Origin: Zygaena filipendulae | Lineage: Eukaryota > Arthropoda > Insecta > Lepidoptera > Zygaenidae | Length of the DNA stretch: 64,000 nucleotides | Assembly (NCBI GenBank): GCA_907165275.2 | Contig: OU015673.1 | Location: 2,805,001 to 2,869,000 of the forward strand | Reading direction: 5' to 3' | In this document: positions 10,052 to 21,424 of the stretch, piece after piece | Layout of the letters: each line of letters begins with the position of its first letter | Position numbering within the stretch: position 1 is the first letter of the stretch | Position numbers and translations under genes: made by a program | Notes under the pieces: model-generated | Seen by the model: the letters and a program-made list of their open reading frames with translations, nothing else | The model's database searches: none | Told to the model about the DNA's origin: nothing

Positions 10052-11342
10052 TAAAAAAATTTTAACAAAAAAATTAAAACCGACTTCCAAAAACACAAAA
10101 CTAAAAAACTAAAAATAAAAAGCTAAAAATAACAATATACCGATTTAATCCGAAAGACAAAAACACACTAAAAAATATTATTATTGGTTTGTGCTACCAC
10201 TGATCGGTTTGAATTCGGTGACAAGCCCGCTGGTGTCTGCCCACTTGGGTTGTTCTGCTCACGAAGAGCTGGTGGCGGGAGTCGACTTAACTCATCTTCC
10301 CCCTCCATATTTGGCTTGTCACCGACTTCATACCGATCAGTGGTAGCACAAACCAATAATAATATTTTTTAGTGTGTTTTTGTCTTTCGGATTAAATCGG
10401 TATATTGTTATTTTTAGCTTTTTATTTTTAGTTTTTTAGTTTTGTGTTTTTGGAAGTCGGTTTTAATTTTTTTGTTAAAATTTTGTTTATTTCTCGCTTT
10501 TAAGTGACTTAGTTCGTAATTTCTCTAAGTTACAATAGCCTAAAGTCAACTGCTCATCACCTTTTACAAAATATTGCTTTTCTCGACGCAGGGACGTTAA
10601 TTGTTGAGGAGTTCTCCTAGTGCATCACCATCAGTTCCACTTCACCATATACATTGTGACGGGCATAAATGTTTAGAAACCATATTAAAGTTAACGATTC
10701 GGATCCCGTGAAATACCCATTACTGAGTAGTTCCGATGACCATCTGTGGTCTTCATCATCAGTTCCTCTTCTTCAAATTTTGCTTTCCGAAAGCAAAGAA
10801 ACGTTTTACTATAAAAAATACAAAAATCGCTATAAGTGTTCTCATAATTTTTGAAGAGTTCCCTCGATTACTCCAAGATCCCATCATCAGATCTCGACTT
10901 GGTGACAATGGAATCAATTTGGAAGTATCCCCTTTCAAACAAAAAAACAATTTTCGAAATAGCTTTAATCGGAACCCGTGAAATACGTATTATTTTTGAG
11001 TTGTTCCGATGACCACCTGTGGTCTTCATCATCAGTTCCACTTCTTCAGATTTTGCTTTCCGAAAGCAAATAAACGATTTACTATCAAAAATACCCAAAT
11101 CGCTATAGGTGTGCCTATAATTTTTGAAGAGTTCCCTCGATTTCTCCAAGATTCCATCATCAGATCTGGACTTCGTGGCAATGGGACCTAATTGGGAGTA
11201 TACCCTTTCAAACAAAAAAAGAATTTTTCAAATCAGTCCAACCGTCTTCGAGTAATCGGTGAACATACATAAAAAAAAAAAAAAAAAAAACATACATACA
11301 ATCGAACATAGAACCTCCTCCTTTTTGGAAATCGGTTAAAAA
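10052..11342. mobile_element. 1.3 kb unclassified repeat: long hairpin, ~275-base tandem units, poly(A), terminal inverted repeats
   Basis: A ~150-base arm at 10,057-10,208 is nearly perfectly complementary to 10,336-10,486. Then come two ~275-base tandem units (about 10,697-10,973 and 10,974-11,245), each with TTCCGATGACCA, TCTTCATCATCAGTTCC and CAAGATCCCATCATCAGATC-like blocks. A poly(A) run follows near 11,272-11,290. The ends are TAAAACCGACTTCCAAAAA and TTTTTGGAAATCGGTTAAAA, inverted relative to each other. A second, nearly identical copy lies at 50,293-51,586. Open frames here are not protein-like and are symmetric because of the hairpin. Confidence 0.8.
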
Positions 11343-11487
11343 GTGTTTACATCAGTTTTAGATACTATCGGATTTGGGTTGTGATTAATTATAAAGGCAT
11401 CGGTTTTTTTAAGTTTTATAATTAAGTATCTTTGACGTACACACTCGCTTGTAATCACAATTTTAATGTATGTATAGAGGATTCATT

Positions 11488-11725
11488 TGGACGCAGATAA
11501 GCAATAACATGTTAACCCACAATACTAAGTGATTGATTCAAAACGCATTATTGAGAGTTATAGAGCGTTTTTTAATTATGTGTTTACCTTATTACATTGT
11601 TTAAATACCAAAAAACATTTGAACATAAAAAAAATACTGAAACAAAATCACGATATGATTTTAAAACACGATTTATTCAAAATTTCTCCAATGTGGGTTA
11701 ACACACTATTGCTTATCTATGTCCA
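11488..11725 (+). mobile_element. 238-base MITE, TGGACGCAGATAAGCAATA family
   Basis: Inverted termini of about 34 bases: TGGACGCAGATAAGCAATA...TTAACCCAC on the left, and the reverse complement ending ...TTGCTTATCTATGTCCA on the right. Three further copies in the window (19,762-19,999; 37,682-37,918; 60,471-60,708) have almost the same length. Confidence 0.8.
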
Positions 11726-12003
11726 TTTGTTAAACACGCAATACCTATTACTTCATATTGTAGGTACAGCCGCGATGGGCAAATTGTTGTTTACCATTGC
11801 AATGTAACGAGTCGACTACTTTGTAAAGTACCTACTGGGTAACACATACCTACAGCCATAATTTAATATTGATAATACCACCACAACTTGTCGAACTGGA
11901 AATTAAAATATTGTACTCTGTACGGTACACATGTGACTTGAAATGACTTGGCAAACGTGCGCATACATGCAATTTTAGAAAAATATTCTAAAGAATATCA
12001 ACT

Positions 12004-12166
12004 TATTAATCTTTATAAATAAAAATGAATGTTTGTATGTCTGTCCTCTATGCGCTTCGAAACCATTAGTCCGATTGTGATGAAACTTTGGCGGGTTGTT
12101 CTGCCTGCATCCGCGAAGGTTCCTGATCCCAAAACTCACGGGGGTGAAACCGCGGGGCACAGCTAG
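12004..12166 (+). mobile_element. Lep1-type repeat
   Basis: Short copy with TTTATAAATAAAAATGAATG, CCGATTGTGATGAAACTTTGG and the end GGTGAAACCGCGGGGCACAG + CTAG. Confidence 0.65.
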
Positions 12167-12169
12167 TAT

Positions 12170-13590
12170 ACTTATACAACGTAAAACTTATCGATAACTA
12201 AAAGTTTTTAGAGGAACTTTAAGGCTCGACCAAGGTTCCAAGCGGTCATTAGGTGCATAACTAGCCAATAGCCATTCGATCAAAACCATTAGGTATGCGT
12301 ATTTAATTCCGGAATGACTTCTATGCATTTTAAGACCATCACTAAAAAGAACCCACATGTGCTCAAAGAGGTTTCAAATCAAAACGTGGTCAAGGTAGGT
12401 GAAAAAAAGCAATCCAGTTGCCATAGGCCATGCCCAATAAGGTATTTCAAATTTGACAAAACCAAACATCCTGTACACTTCGGAAGATTTAAATAAATAA
12501 ATGAACACTCAGAAAAAATTACTCAACATATAATATAAATATTATGTCTTTACTAAAACGCAAATACAAATCAGCTTGTAAACGTTTACAAGCAAGGTCG
12601 GTCAAAGGCGTATAAAACTTGAAGCACGGTCATACATTATGTATACGTATTCTCCGCTTTAGGTAAAATTAGGCGCTGTAGGTTATGAGTATACTACACA
12701 TAAAGGATTACAGGAAGCTATTTCCGAACGAACTTACCAAAATAAAACCACAACCTGAAATTTTACCTGAACGAAAACGTGTCAGGTAGTGGTAAATGAA
12801 AAGTCCTCGTGACCTCCAGTTGGAAGTCCGAGCTCGGGGAGAAATAATTAAAAAGTGATTTGAAGAGTTTCAAATTAAAATTATAAAAATTAATTACAAT
12901 ATTCCAATAAATAATATTTAGGAAGGTGTTGCTTGTTGTAGATTATCATCAATGTAGAATATAAAGAGAACAATTATAATCACTGGTAGGACCGTAGAGT
13001 GGCAGAAAAACCAAAAAATATCAAAAATATACGATTAAGAATACAAAAAAGAATAATAAGTATAGAAATTAAATATAAAAAATTAAGAGCAAAAAAAAAA
13101 ACAAAATTTTACAGCCAATACGCGCAACAAATTCACTGTCTTATTACAAACCGTTTTACCTCTTATTATGTTGGAGAAAAATCGACAAATTTTGGAACAG
13201 TGAAGAGATTGGAGATTTGTTCAGAATTTTGATCATGACATTTTTTTTTTAATTATTGTGAACAAGCTATAGGAGTTAGACCACAACTGATGTTATGTTA
13301 CGGTCAGCGTGGTCAAAGATTGTAAACACACCCGGCTTGGATTGGGAACAGCTACTTGGAGGCAGTAGCTAGCCTGTTGGGCACAATGAAGTGCCGACCA
13401 TCATGCAAACTTGCAAAATTTCTTCTTTTCTGACAGTGAATTCTTTACCAAATTTTAGAAGCTACATATTATTAGATAAGTACTTCACAAAAAAGCCTCA
13501 GATTTTATCGTCATAAGAATAGTACATTATGTACCAAGTGAGAAAAGTTGGACATTTCAACGGGAAATTTCCAACTTTTTCTCCGTGGTG
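12170..13590. other. No gene recognised
   Basis: AT-rich sequence left of the ABC transporter exons, probably intronic if that gene continues leftwards. I looked on the minus strand for the next ABC exon (ABC signature LSGGQ-like coding) and saw none. Short frames at 12,314-12,496 and 12,999-13,232 have low-complexity Lys/Ile-rich products and no support. Confidence 0.45.
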
Positions 13591-13597
13591 CACATAC

Positions 13598-13737
13598 CTA
13601 CAATGTTTTCTCTTGCGGGGTCAAAAGTTTGAACTTTCGTCCCGCTGTCCGAAGAGAAAAAGTGTCGTTTTCCTCCTGGATCAGCGGAATGAAAGTGCAA
13701 ACTTTCGGCCCGGCTCGCGGCGAGAGAAAAAAGTTTT
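13598..13737. repeat. GC-rich imperfect foldback
   Basis: The left arm GTTTTCTCTTGCGGGGTCAA...GTCCCGCTG pairs imperfectly with the right arm CGGAATGAAAG...CGGCGAGAGAAAAAAG. This suggests a decayed hairpin MITE, 50 bases from an ABC transporter exon. Confidence 0.5.
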
Positions 13738-13790
13738 TTATGCACTGAGTCAAACGAAGCAGACTTTTACAAATAAATTAAGTTTCAAAC

Positions 13791-15235
13791 CTGTGGCATA
13801 TATCCTATCCTTGGTCCAGGCACTCCACTGCCAGGACTACCTGGTCTTCCACCAAGCACCCAGATCTCTCCAGCGTTCAACCTTCTTCTGCCGACGATGC
13901 AAGAAAGCAATGTTGTCTTACCGCAACCTGATGCGCCTAGCAGACCATAACTGGTGGAGAAAAACAAATTCAAAATTTATATTCTAACTACGTTGACATC
14001 CACAGAACAGATAGAAGGCACCAAATCAGTTTAGTACGAAAACCGATAAAAACAAATATCACCGAAAACAATAAAAACTGTTTGTAAGTAATGCAAAAAA
14101 AACATTTATTTATGTAACGAAATCTATTAATACAGTTTTGGTTACTTATTAAACTGTCAACAACCTTTTAAATAAGTTTAGATATTACAATAAATTATGA
14201 ATAAATTCTTAAAGGGCAGCTCTTCGACTACATGATCCAATGATCTTGGAGCCTGGCTACATAAGGGTTACGCAAGAGTAGCTTTAGTTGAGGGGTATCC
14301 TTGACCTTTGCCCAGTAGTGGAAAGATACAGCTGATACTGATCATATCTTGTCTATTCAATGACTATTACTTGGTTTGTAACAGGTGCGACATTTTGTTC
14401 TCACTATATGATGAATATAATTAAAATGTAATAAATGACTTTATTCCATAATTAAATACACAGTGTGCTACTAGGGAGTTCTGCAGCTTATCTCCGGCCA
14501 TAGCATTGAATGTATTACCTATGAAGGGCATACGTGTTAACTAACTAGCTGCAGTTGCTCGCGGAAATTTCGGAATAAAGTACCTACCTATGTCCTTATA
14601 TCTCCTGCCAACGTATACCTATGCAAAATTTCATGATGATCGGTTGAATAGTTAAGGTGTGAAATGGTAACAGACGGAAAGCCAGAATTACGTTTACATT
14701 TGTAATAATACTAGCTGTGCCCCGAGGTTTCACCCGCGTTAATTTTGGAGTACCCGTGGGAATTCCGGGATAAAAAGTCCTTATGTCCTTTTCTGAACCC
14801 CTGACAACGTTCGTGCAAGTCAAATTCCATCCAAATCCGTTCCGCCGTTTTTGCGTGATTGAGTAACAAACATCCACACTTTCACATTTATAATATTAAG
14901 TAGGATTATGGATTTTTCTTTTGAATGAAAATTTTCGAATTAGATTATGTTAAATTATTGCATTTAATACTCACATAGCCCCCTTAGGAACAGTCATATT
15001 CAGTCCATCGAGGATAACGAATGGATTTTTCGCGGTGCCGTATCGTTTGAAGGCGCGCCTCACGCACACCGCTTGCTTCCTTCTCGAGGAAACGGTGGAC
15101 TTCTGCGACCTGAACTCCTTCTGCCTTTTCATGACTAGATCTTCGTCGTCGGTGTTGATGGTGACGGAGGGCTTGCGCGGGCGCACGTCCTCCATGGAGA
15201 TGGTTGCGCCTTCATTGTCGTACGCGTGCATCGTT
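13791..15235 (-). CDS. ABC transporter, subfamily H (ABCG23-like), N-terminal two exons, partial
   Basis: First exon seen: 14,975-15,235, with acceptor TTTGTTTACAG upstream, ATG at 15,229-15,231 and donor GTGAGT. Second exon: 13,791-13,950, with acceptor TTTCTCCACCAG and donor GTTTGA. They join in phase (AT|T) to give ...VPKGAIYGLLGASGCGKTT. The 86-residue N-terminal part ends in the first strands of a nucleotide-binding domain (RRAFKRYG...ILDGLNM). Exon 2 holds the Walker A motif GASGCGKTT and stops at GYMPQ, just before the Q-loop. The wording matches the arthropod ABCH family (Drosophila snu/osy type), half-transporters with the ATPase domain first that move lipids to the cuticle barrier. 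The signature motif, Walker B and membrane domain are not in view. The acceptor before the ATG implies an upstream untranslated exon, possibly at 43 kb. Confidence 0.85.
14218..14400 (+). mobile_element. LINE 3'-end remnant
   Basis: GACCTTTGCCCAGTAGTGG followed by ACAGCTGATACTGAT resembles the 3' terminus of RTE-like LINEs in moths (CCCAGCAGTGG ... GATGATG). The assignment is from memory of the family and is weak. It lies in the ABC transporter intron. Confidence 0.35.
14545..14903 (-). mobile_element. Two adjacent Lep1-type repeats in the ABC transporter intron
   Basis: One copy starts with CTAG at 14,545 and keeps CGGTTGAATAGTTAAGG. A second starts with CTAG at 14,711, with GGTTTCACCCGCGTTAATTT, GAATTCCGGGATAAAAAG and TTTATAATATTA at the end. 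Both are in minus orientation. Confidence 0.65.
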
Positions 15236-15249
15236 CTGTAAACAAAAGA

Positions 15250-15378
15250 CACGTTTCGATCACTGAACAGATAGAAGGGACATCGACCCTGACTTACAGT
15301 GTTCATCACATAAATATCTACCCTGTTGCAGAGATCGAACCCGGGACAATCACACTTTGCTATCTTTAGCACACACAA
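15250..15378 (-). mobile_element. tRNA-derived SINE fragment
   Basis: On the minus strand GTCCCGGGTTCGATCTC resembles a pol III B box. The neighbouring AACAGATAGAAGGGACATC motif recurs near 13,990 and 48,298. Truncated; no clear A box. Confidence 0.4.
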
Positions 15379-15380
15379 TC

Positions 15381-15506
15381 TTTAGCTAATTCCTATTTTT
15401 ATTTTTACTTTCCTTGCATTCGTAATGAAAAGCACAGTGTTATCCTCGGGAGAAAGACTTATTTAGTCCCTCGATCTACTTTCACCCCTAGGATAACAAT
15501 GTACTA
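15381..15506 (+). mobile_element. MITE, deleted copy of the 61.7 kb element
   Basis: TTTAGCTAATTCCTATTTTT, CAGTGTTATCCTCGGGAGAAAG and CTTTCACCCCTAGGATAACA match 61,705-61,886. It lacks about 55 bases of the central GC-rich palindrome present there. CAGTGTTATCC and GGATAACAATG are inverted. Confidence 0.65.
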
Positions 15507-15509
15507 TTT

Positions 15510-16290
15510 CTACGTAGCTAATTGAGTATCAAAGACTTGTAGATACCCACTCCTATATAATTACACGTAGGTATCAACACATCTACCCTTATGAAACCCT
15601 ATCCATTATTAGAAATTATACTCTCTAAGATAATTAATTCGCTTAGAATGAAATCGGGTAAATAGCTACATAGAATCTATAAGTATCTACGTATAGGTAC
15701 ATCTAAATTCAAAGTGTATGTTTGTAGTATCGAGATAATTGCTTTCTATTGAGCTCAAAGGGTTATTTGCATACATTAATTAAACACGAATATCCATTTT
15801 TTTTTTTAATTTTGTTTTGCTAGCGGGCTAATCTTCGGAAAACAATTAAAAGGATATAGTTTATTAGGTGCGCAATTAGGTAGTTACGGAGATGAGCGCG
15901 AGACAAAACGTTTAAAAATAACTTTTTCGCATCCTCTCTTTTTGGTAACATCATTCAATTCACAGACACGCGAGTCCTACCTACTCTTTTAACTTTTATT
16001 GAAGTATACATTTTGATTTGTCATATAGTCGGTTTAGACTCTATCCTATTGTGATTCCGAATACATTTTTAACACACTGAAGTCAAACTAATGGACTGAG
16101 TAATAAAACCATTGAACATCCTTACTATTTTATATGGGAATTTGAGTTCAGGTGTTTTTTGTATGTTTGTTTGTTAGGTATACGCCACCGATCGTTATGT
16201 TTTGCATACACATTGTCAGAGGTACAAGAAAGGACGTAGGATACGCTTTATCTTGGAATACCAGCGGTAACTCTTGTTCTTTGTGTTGTT

Positions 16291-16321
<31 letters not shown>

Positions 16322-16590
16322 TATTATATATATATGTATATTATAAATAATATTGTATATCGTGTGTAGTGTATGTATTATTTTTGACTTGTTTGTAATA
16401 TTTTAGGTGTAGGTAGTAAGTATTTGTGTATACCTGTTATAATATTGTATCAGTCTGTACTTATTAATTATGTAGTTTATCCTAAATTCATAATTCTAAA
16501 TACTACTTATATCATAATTTCTCTGAATGTATTAATTATTTGTGAAACTGTTTTGGCGAATGTATTGTGTATCTGTTCTGTTTAAGTGTA
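15510..16590. other. No gene recognised; contains a Lep1 fragment and a TA/TG microsatellite
   Basis: A degraded Lep1-type piece lies at about 16,150-16,270 (CCGATCGTTATGTTTTGCAT). A TA-then-TG dinucleotide run spans about 16,290-16,345. The rest is AT-rich and shows no exon. Confidence 0.5.
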
Positions 16591-16591
16591 T

Positions 16592-16923
16592 AATGGGCAT
16601 GTTGACTAATTTTTATTTTTTAGTCCGTCTTGTAGATTATTAAAAAATATTGGACACGTATCTTTTCTTTTTTTACGTAATCAAAAAATAACGGCGATAT
16701 ATTGAGTTGAAATTTCGCGTGACGTCACTATTCTGACAGTTTGTGTGGCGGTTTTATCGGTTAGTGACGTCACGACCCCCTCACCTTAAACTTTAATGCG
16801 CTTTATCTCTGCATATTTTAATTTATTTCAAAAAGCAAAAAATACGTGTCTATTGTTTTTTTTATTTTCTAACTGACGGACTAATTAGAATTTTGATTTT
16901 CAAAAGTAGTCCACATCCCTATT
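16592..16923 (-). mobile_element. CRE-bearing MITE, copy a
   Basis: Inverted termini AATGGGCATGTTGACTAATT / ...AAAGTAGTCCACATCCCTATT and subterminal TTAGTCCGTC on both sides. Two TGACGTCA palindromes (GCGTGACGTCACTATT and AGTGACGTCACGACC) lie about 45 bases apart in the core. No ORF. Orientation is opposite to copies at 20.7, 33.5 and 41.7 kb. Confidence 0.8.
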
Positions 16924-16924
16924 A

Positions 16925-18015
16925 GGTATAGCTGTATGTTTTCCTGAATAAATAAATAAATAAGTAAACTCTAAAATTAAGGGTGCGATACCTCAAGGAT
17001 CAGTTAGTATGGGAATATGTAGAAGCTTTAGATATCTACATCATTTGATTGTAATTCAGTGATAACATGTGCGAGCTCAATGATAAGCCGCTGCAGGTGA
17101 AGGTTCAAGGCACAGTTCCTCTAAGGACTTTTTTTTTGGAATAAATAATGACTCGCAATTAGTTTTTTTTACTTCTTGCATCCACAAGTTTTACGCACAG
17201 CGTCTCGGCTCTCTTTCAATAAATCGTCTTGACTTTAAAAACATAAAAAAGTTGAGTGTTTATAATGATAGGTATAAGTTTTTTTCTACATCGTACATAC
17301 ATAATAATCATTACTCATGTAAACTACCTAGATATGTAGTTTTTTGCAACTAAAACGTGTATTATTTCCATTCTTCCATACCTATATTGTTTTAAAAAAT
17401 ATTGTAAGTAGGTACAAATACAATATCATCAGTACTTTATTTATACTGCAAAATAGAATTTAACATTGATGCGGCTCCTAGGTATATGTAATTAGGTATG
17501 TATGTATTTCATACGTACCTACCTACATAAGAAGGAAATCTACTAGTCGAATATTTAAATATTTACCATTTTTTTATTGAAATTATTTTCCATTTGAAAC
17601 AAATTATCTCTAATATTCCTTTAAAGTATAGGTAGACGTACTTATAAAAATCCAACTTGGTAGATACATCGATGGTGCTATACCATTGTTTAATTATAAA
17701 TATGTTTAAAGCTAAGTAAATGAACTTTGAAGTAGGAAGTAAACAGTTATGACAGACACTACGTAGAATATACGTTCAGGAAACCTTCCATAAAAACTTG
17801 GATTTACGTGGGTAAATGACCTTTGCATTTGACGACGCGAGTTACTATGTTTCGTGTAATAAATTAATAACAATTCCTACTTAACATTGATACATAAATC
17901 ATGATCAAAAATGGTTTCCCATACGTATACATTTTTTACTCAATTTTTTTCACTTATGCTGAAGCATGAGTGAAAGTTCGAGATATCAAAATTCAAATTA
18001 TTGAGAATCCTGATG
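16925..18015. other. No gene recognised
   Basis: AT-rich, rich in TAGGTA/TACCTA words. No repeat copy, ORF or splice-flanked exon was recognised. Confidence 0.5.
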
Positions 18016-18018
18016 CTT

Positions 18019-18171
18019 AAGGACTCAGAGTCGTTTTAATGATTACTTAATTTTAAGTAAAGATTTGAAAACAAAACTGCCGCACTCAGAGACGTTCATT
18101 AAATAAATGTTAATTGACATTTAACTAATTAAGTTAAATGCCAATGCAAAACGACTCTGAGTGCGGCCGTC
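18019..18171. repeat. Foldback element, CTCAGAGTCG family, degraded copy
   Basis: GGACTCAGAGTCGTTTTAAT at the left and CGACTCTGAGTGCGGCC at the right are inverted; the centre has GCCGCACTCAGAGACG and a TTAACTAATTAAGTTAA palindrome. Related copies are at 18,626-18,863 and 33,063-33,285. Confidence 0.65.
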
Positions 18172-18625
18172 TGCAGGAAAATAATGAAACTTTTGTTGCT
18201 ATCATCACAGACAATATAATACTATATTATGTATTTCAGTTTCAATCAGAAAAGTAGGTAGCGATTTTGTGATTAAAATTAATTAATCATGTTTAGGCAG
18301 CTTAAACTTTTGAAGTTAGTTTCTTTATTTTGGTTGATTGCTATAGATACATACGTATTACGTATACATACTTATATGTATGTTGTAAGTAATAAGTTGT
18401 GTTAATCTTATTATAATTTATGTTATTATAATGTACAATATACAAGTATCAGTATACAAATTATAAATGCGGAAGTAACTCTGTGTGTTGTCTATTCACG
18501 TTTAACCCGCCGAACAGATTTCAATAAGATTTGGCAAGGAGATAGATTACACCAGGGTTCATAGGCACCTGTTTTTTTCTTGAATAGAGAGTGCCAGAGA
18601 GAATGTCGAAATATAAATTAATTAA

Positions 18626-18863
18626 CCGCCGCACTCAGAGTCGACTTTAATGATTACTTAGTTAAGTTAAGTATAGATTTTTAAAACAAAACTGCCGCAC
18701 TCAGACAAGTTTAATAAATTAATGTTAATTGGTATTTAACTAATTAAGTTATAATACCAATTAACATTAATTTACTGAACGTTACTGTTTGCGGCAGTTT
18801 TGTTTTAAAAATCTATACTTAACTTAACTAAGTAATCATTAAAGTCGACTCTGAGTGCGGCCG
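18626..18863. repeat. Near-perfect 238-base foldback element
   Basis: The left half (GCCGCACTCAGAGTCGACTT...AAAACAAAACTGCCGCA) is almost exactly complementary to the right half (TGCGGCAGTTTTGTTTT...AAGTCGACTCTGAGTGCGGC). The two ~105-base arms surround an AT-rich loop. RNA from it would form a long hairpin. No coding capacity. Confidence 0.8.
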
Positions 18864-19289
18864 TAAAAGTATCAAATTAATTATATCCAGGCACAACAAC
18901 AATGAATACAAAAAATCTAAGTATCTTACATAAGATAAATATAGAATTTTTGGTGGTGTTCATCGTAAATCGTTATTTTTATATGACTTTACATAAATAG
19001 ACATTATTATATTGATACTATTGTATATTCAAGGTTAATGACATTTGGCACATGCACCTTGAACTAAGGTAAAACATAATATTTCCACGGAAAAGTAAAA
19101 AAAAACATACGTTTTTAACCACAGCTCAGTTCAAAGTTCAGATGGCGTGTCTACAAGTATTTTACTCTAAAAATAATTATAGTCAGGCAAAAAGTTACAA
19201 AACGCAAGCAAATATTGAAATGGAATAGTAGTTAGCACAGACAGTGATATTCTTTTGATATAACTCCTAACTGATATTTTAAACGGCAA

Positions 19290-19730
19290 ACTATTTATGG
19301 ATTGTTTGTTAATTTGTTACCCTTACACGTTTTAACCACTTAACCGATCAACATGAGATTTTGAGTACAGGTTTTCTGGGGCACAGAAAAGGCCATGTAG
19401 CACCTTTTATCCCGGAATTCCTGCGGGAGCTCTCGTCACTAGTTCCAAAGAATATCCCAGGCACAAAGTAAGCCAACACTTATGTGTAACTTGCTGTTCC
19501 TTTCTGTTTCGCTAACGTTATTTTTATTCTTAGCAGGGCCCTTATTCACTATATAACCAACATCGTTCCTTGTCCATAACACGCGCCCCAAAATATTGCT
19601 ATATATACTTCGGAGTTTACATAACTACCTACTTACTGAACCAATTTCAATGAAATTTTGTACATGCGACTTGCTTGGTCCAATTTGAGAGATAGGATAC
19701 TTTTTATTCCGGAATTGCAACTATTTTGAC
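19290..19730 (+). mobile_element. Degraded Lep1-type fragments
   Basis: Pieces around 19,300-19,440 (TTACCCTTACACGTTTTAACC, CCCGGAATTCCTGCGGGAGC) and 19,610-19,715 (CCAATTTCAATGAAATTTTG, TTTATTCCGGAATT) match the Lep1-type consensus weakly. Between 18,865 and 19,290 nothing was recognised. Confidence 0.4.
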
Positions 19731-19761
19731 AGGATGTTCAGTGGTTACATGATAATATAAT

Positions 19762-19999
19762 TGGACGAAGATAAGCAATAACATGTTAACCCACAAAATT
19801 AAGTTATTAATTCAGAACGATTTATTGAGAGTTAGGGAACCTTTTTTATTTATGTATTTACCTTATTACATTGCTTAAATATGTAACTAAATATTGAACA
19901 TAAAAAATGTTGATACAAAATGGCGCTCCTACTTTTAAAACACGATTTACTCAAAATTTCTCCAGTGTGGGTTAACACACTATTGCTTATCTATGTCCA
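19762..19999 (+). mobile_element. 238-base MITE, TGGACGCAGATAAGCAATA family
   Basis: Same termini as the copy at 11,488, with a complete interior including AATGGCGCTCCTACTTTTAA. Starts TGGACGAAGATAAGCAATA and ends TTGCTTATCTATGTCCA. Confidence 0.8.
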
Positions 20000-20716
20000 A
20001 TTATAATTTAAGCTAATTTTATCAGACTTGGTGAATCTTCGAAACGGTTGGACTAATTTTGACGGAACATCACCGCTTTTTAGCTGATGGTGAATAACTT
20101 ATGCTACTTTAATTAGATTTCCTGCAGGAACTCACGCGGTTGAAACTGCGGGGCCCAAGTATGAGGATTCTCCAAAGCGGTTTATATCGACAAGTATATT
20201 ATTATTGACCATAATGAGTTTAAAAAACACTGATAATTCCACCGGTGATCATTAGCTCAATGTCGCTACCAACCGCAACCATGTCAAGGCGTCATGTCGT
20301 CATATTACTCAGAATATCACACGATATCTCGCAACGACCACGTCTCCGAAATTGAATCGTACCTTTGCTTATATTATAATACCAATCTCTTCCTCGTCAA
20401 ACGTTATATAAAATCATATTAATTAAATTTATGCAAACGAAACAAGCTGATGAGAAATCAGAAAAGTCATTTTAAAATTATATCTACAGCGCATTTTAAT
20501 GCGAAACTCTACAATGAATTTCAGCAGCAAAACACTGTAGCTTCTTATACTTAAGTGAAAGAATTTTTAAAATCGGTTCAGTAGGTTTTAAATTTATTCA
20601 TTACATACAAACATACAACAAATTAACCTTTATCTTTGTAATAATATTATTATAGAAAACATCAACAATCAACATCAACCAAGCACCTATTAGTAACCCC
20701 AGAATTTGGTATTCTC

Positions 20717-21020
20717 CAGGGTATGAAAATCAAAATTCTAATTAGTCCGTCAGTTAGAAAATAAAAAAATAATAGACACGTACCTATATTTTACTTTTTC
20801 AAATTAATGAAAACAAACATAGATAAAGCGCATTAAAGTTTAGAGTGGGGTCGTGACGTCAATATTCAGTGTAGTACACAAACTGCACCGGGTTGTGACG
20901 TCACGCGAAATTTCAACTCAATGTATCGCCGTTATTTTTTGATTACGTAAAAAAAGAAAAATACATGTCCAATATTTTTTTCTAATCTACACGACAGACT
21001 AAAAAAAAATTTTGTCCAGT
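20717..21020 (+). mobile_element. CRE-bearing MITE, copy b
   Basis: Starts near TATGAAAATCAAAATTCTAA, with ATTAGTCCGTCAGTTAG, and ends CGACAGACTAAAAAAAAAT. The core has CGTGACGTCAATATT and TGTGACGTCACGCG. Its outer ends differ from copies a, d and f, and match the subfamily at 49.9 kb. Confidence 0.75.
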
Positions 21021-21230
21021 AGCCAATTACACCAGACTGTATCCGGTCACAGATAATATAATAGATCCGGTGAAGGAAAACAGTATATACCTACTTACTA
21101 TACAAATTTGTTCAAGATTTGATGAATATTCGTGATCTTACTTACTGAGATAAATATCTATCAAGGGAAATATAAGTAAGTATAAGTATATAGGTAATTC
21201 GTTTTGTAGCAATATTGTAAACCAAGGAAC

Positions 21231-21424
21231 GTGACGTCACAATGTTTATGTACGCCTGCCGTTAACTAAGTATAATTTCTTGTGCAAATTCATTAACACA
21301 ACATCCTTGGTGCTTCGCTATAAAGGCACGAGATAGTACCTTGTCGGGTCACGAATAGAGGACCTTCGTGAAAATCGAACGTAACTTAATTATGGCGGAT
21401 CGCAAACGCAACATTTCGTTCAAG
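21231..21424 (+). promoter_or_regulatory. Possible promoter: CRE, TATA box and short first-exon ORF
   Basis: A palindromic GTGACGTCAC at 21,231-21,240 is not part of the CRE-MITE. A TATAAAGG at 21,319-21,326 follows, about 80 bases downstream. At 21,392 an ATG in the context TTATGGCGG opens a 25-codon frame beginning MADRKRNISFK; AAG|GTGGCA at 21,424 is a possible but weak splice donor. This could be the start of a plus-strand gene. I found no downstream exon, and the arrangement could be chance. Confidence 0.25.

Noticed and set aside
10168..10372. Paired 62-codon ORFs on both strands (and their copies at 50,360-50,648)
   Set aside because: They are mirror images produced by the hairpin arms and have no protein-like features.
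12999..13232. 77-codon plus-strand ORF
   Set aside because: Lys/Ile-rich product of AT-rich DNA, no motif, no context for expression.
13529..13987. Plus-strand 152-codon ORF
   Set aside because: It is antisense to the ABC transporter exon and a foldback; the minus strand carries Walker A with matching splice sites.
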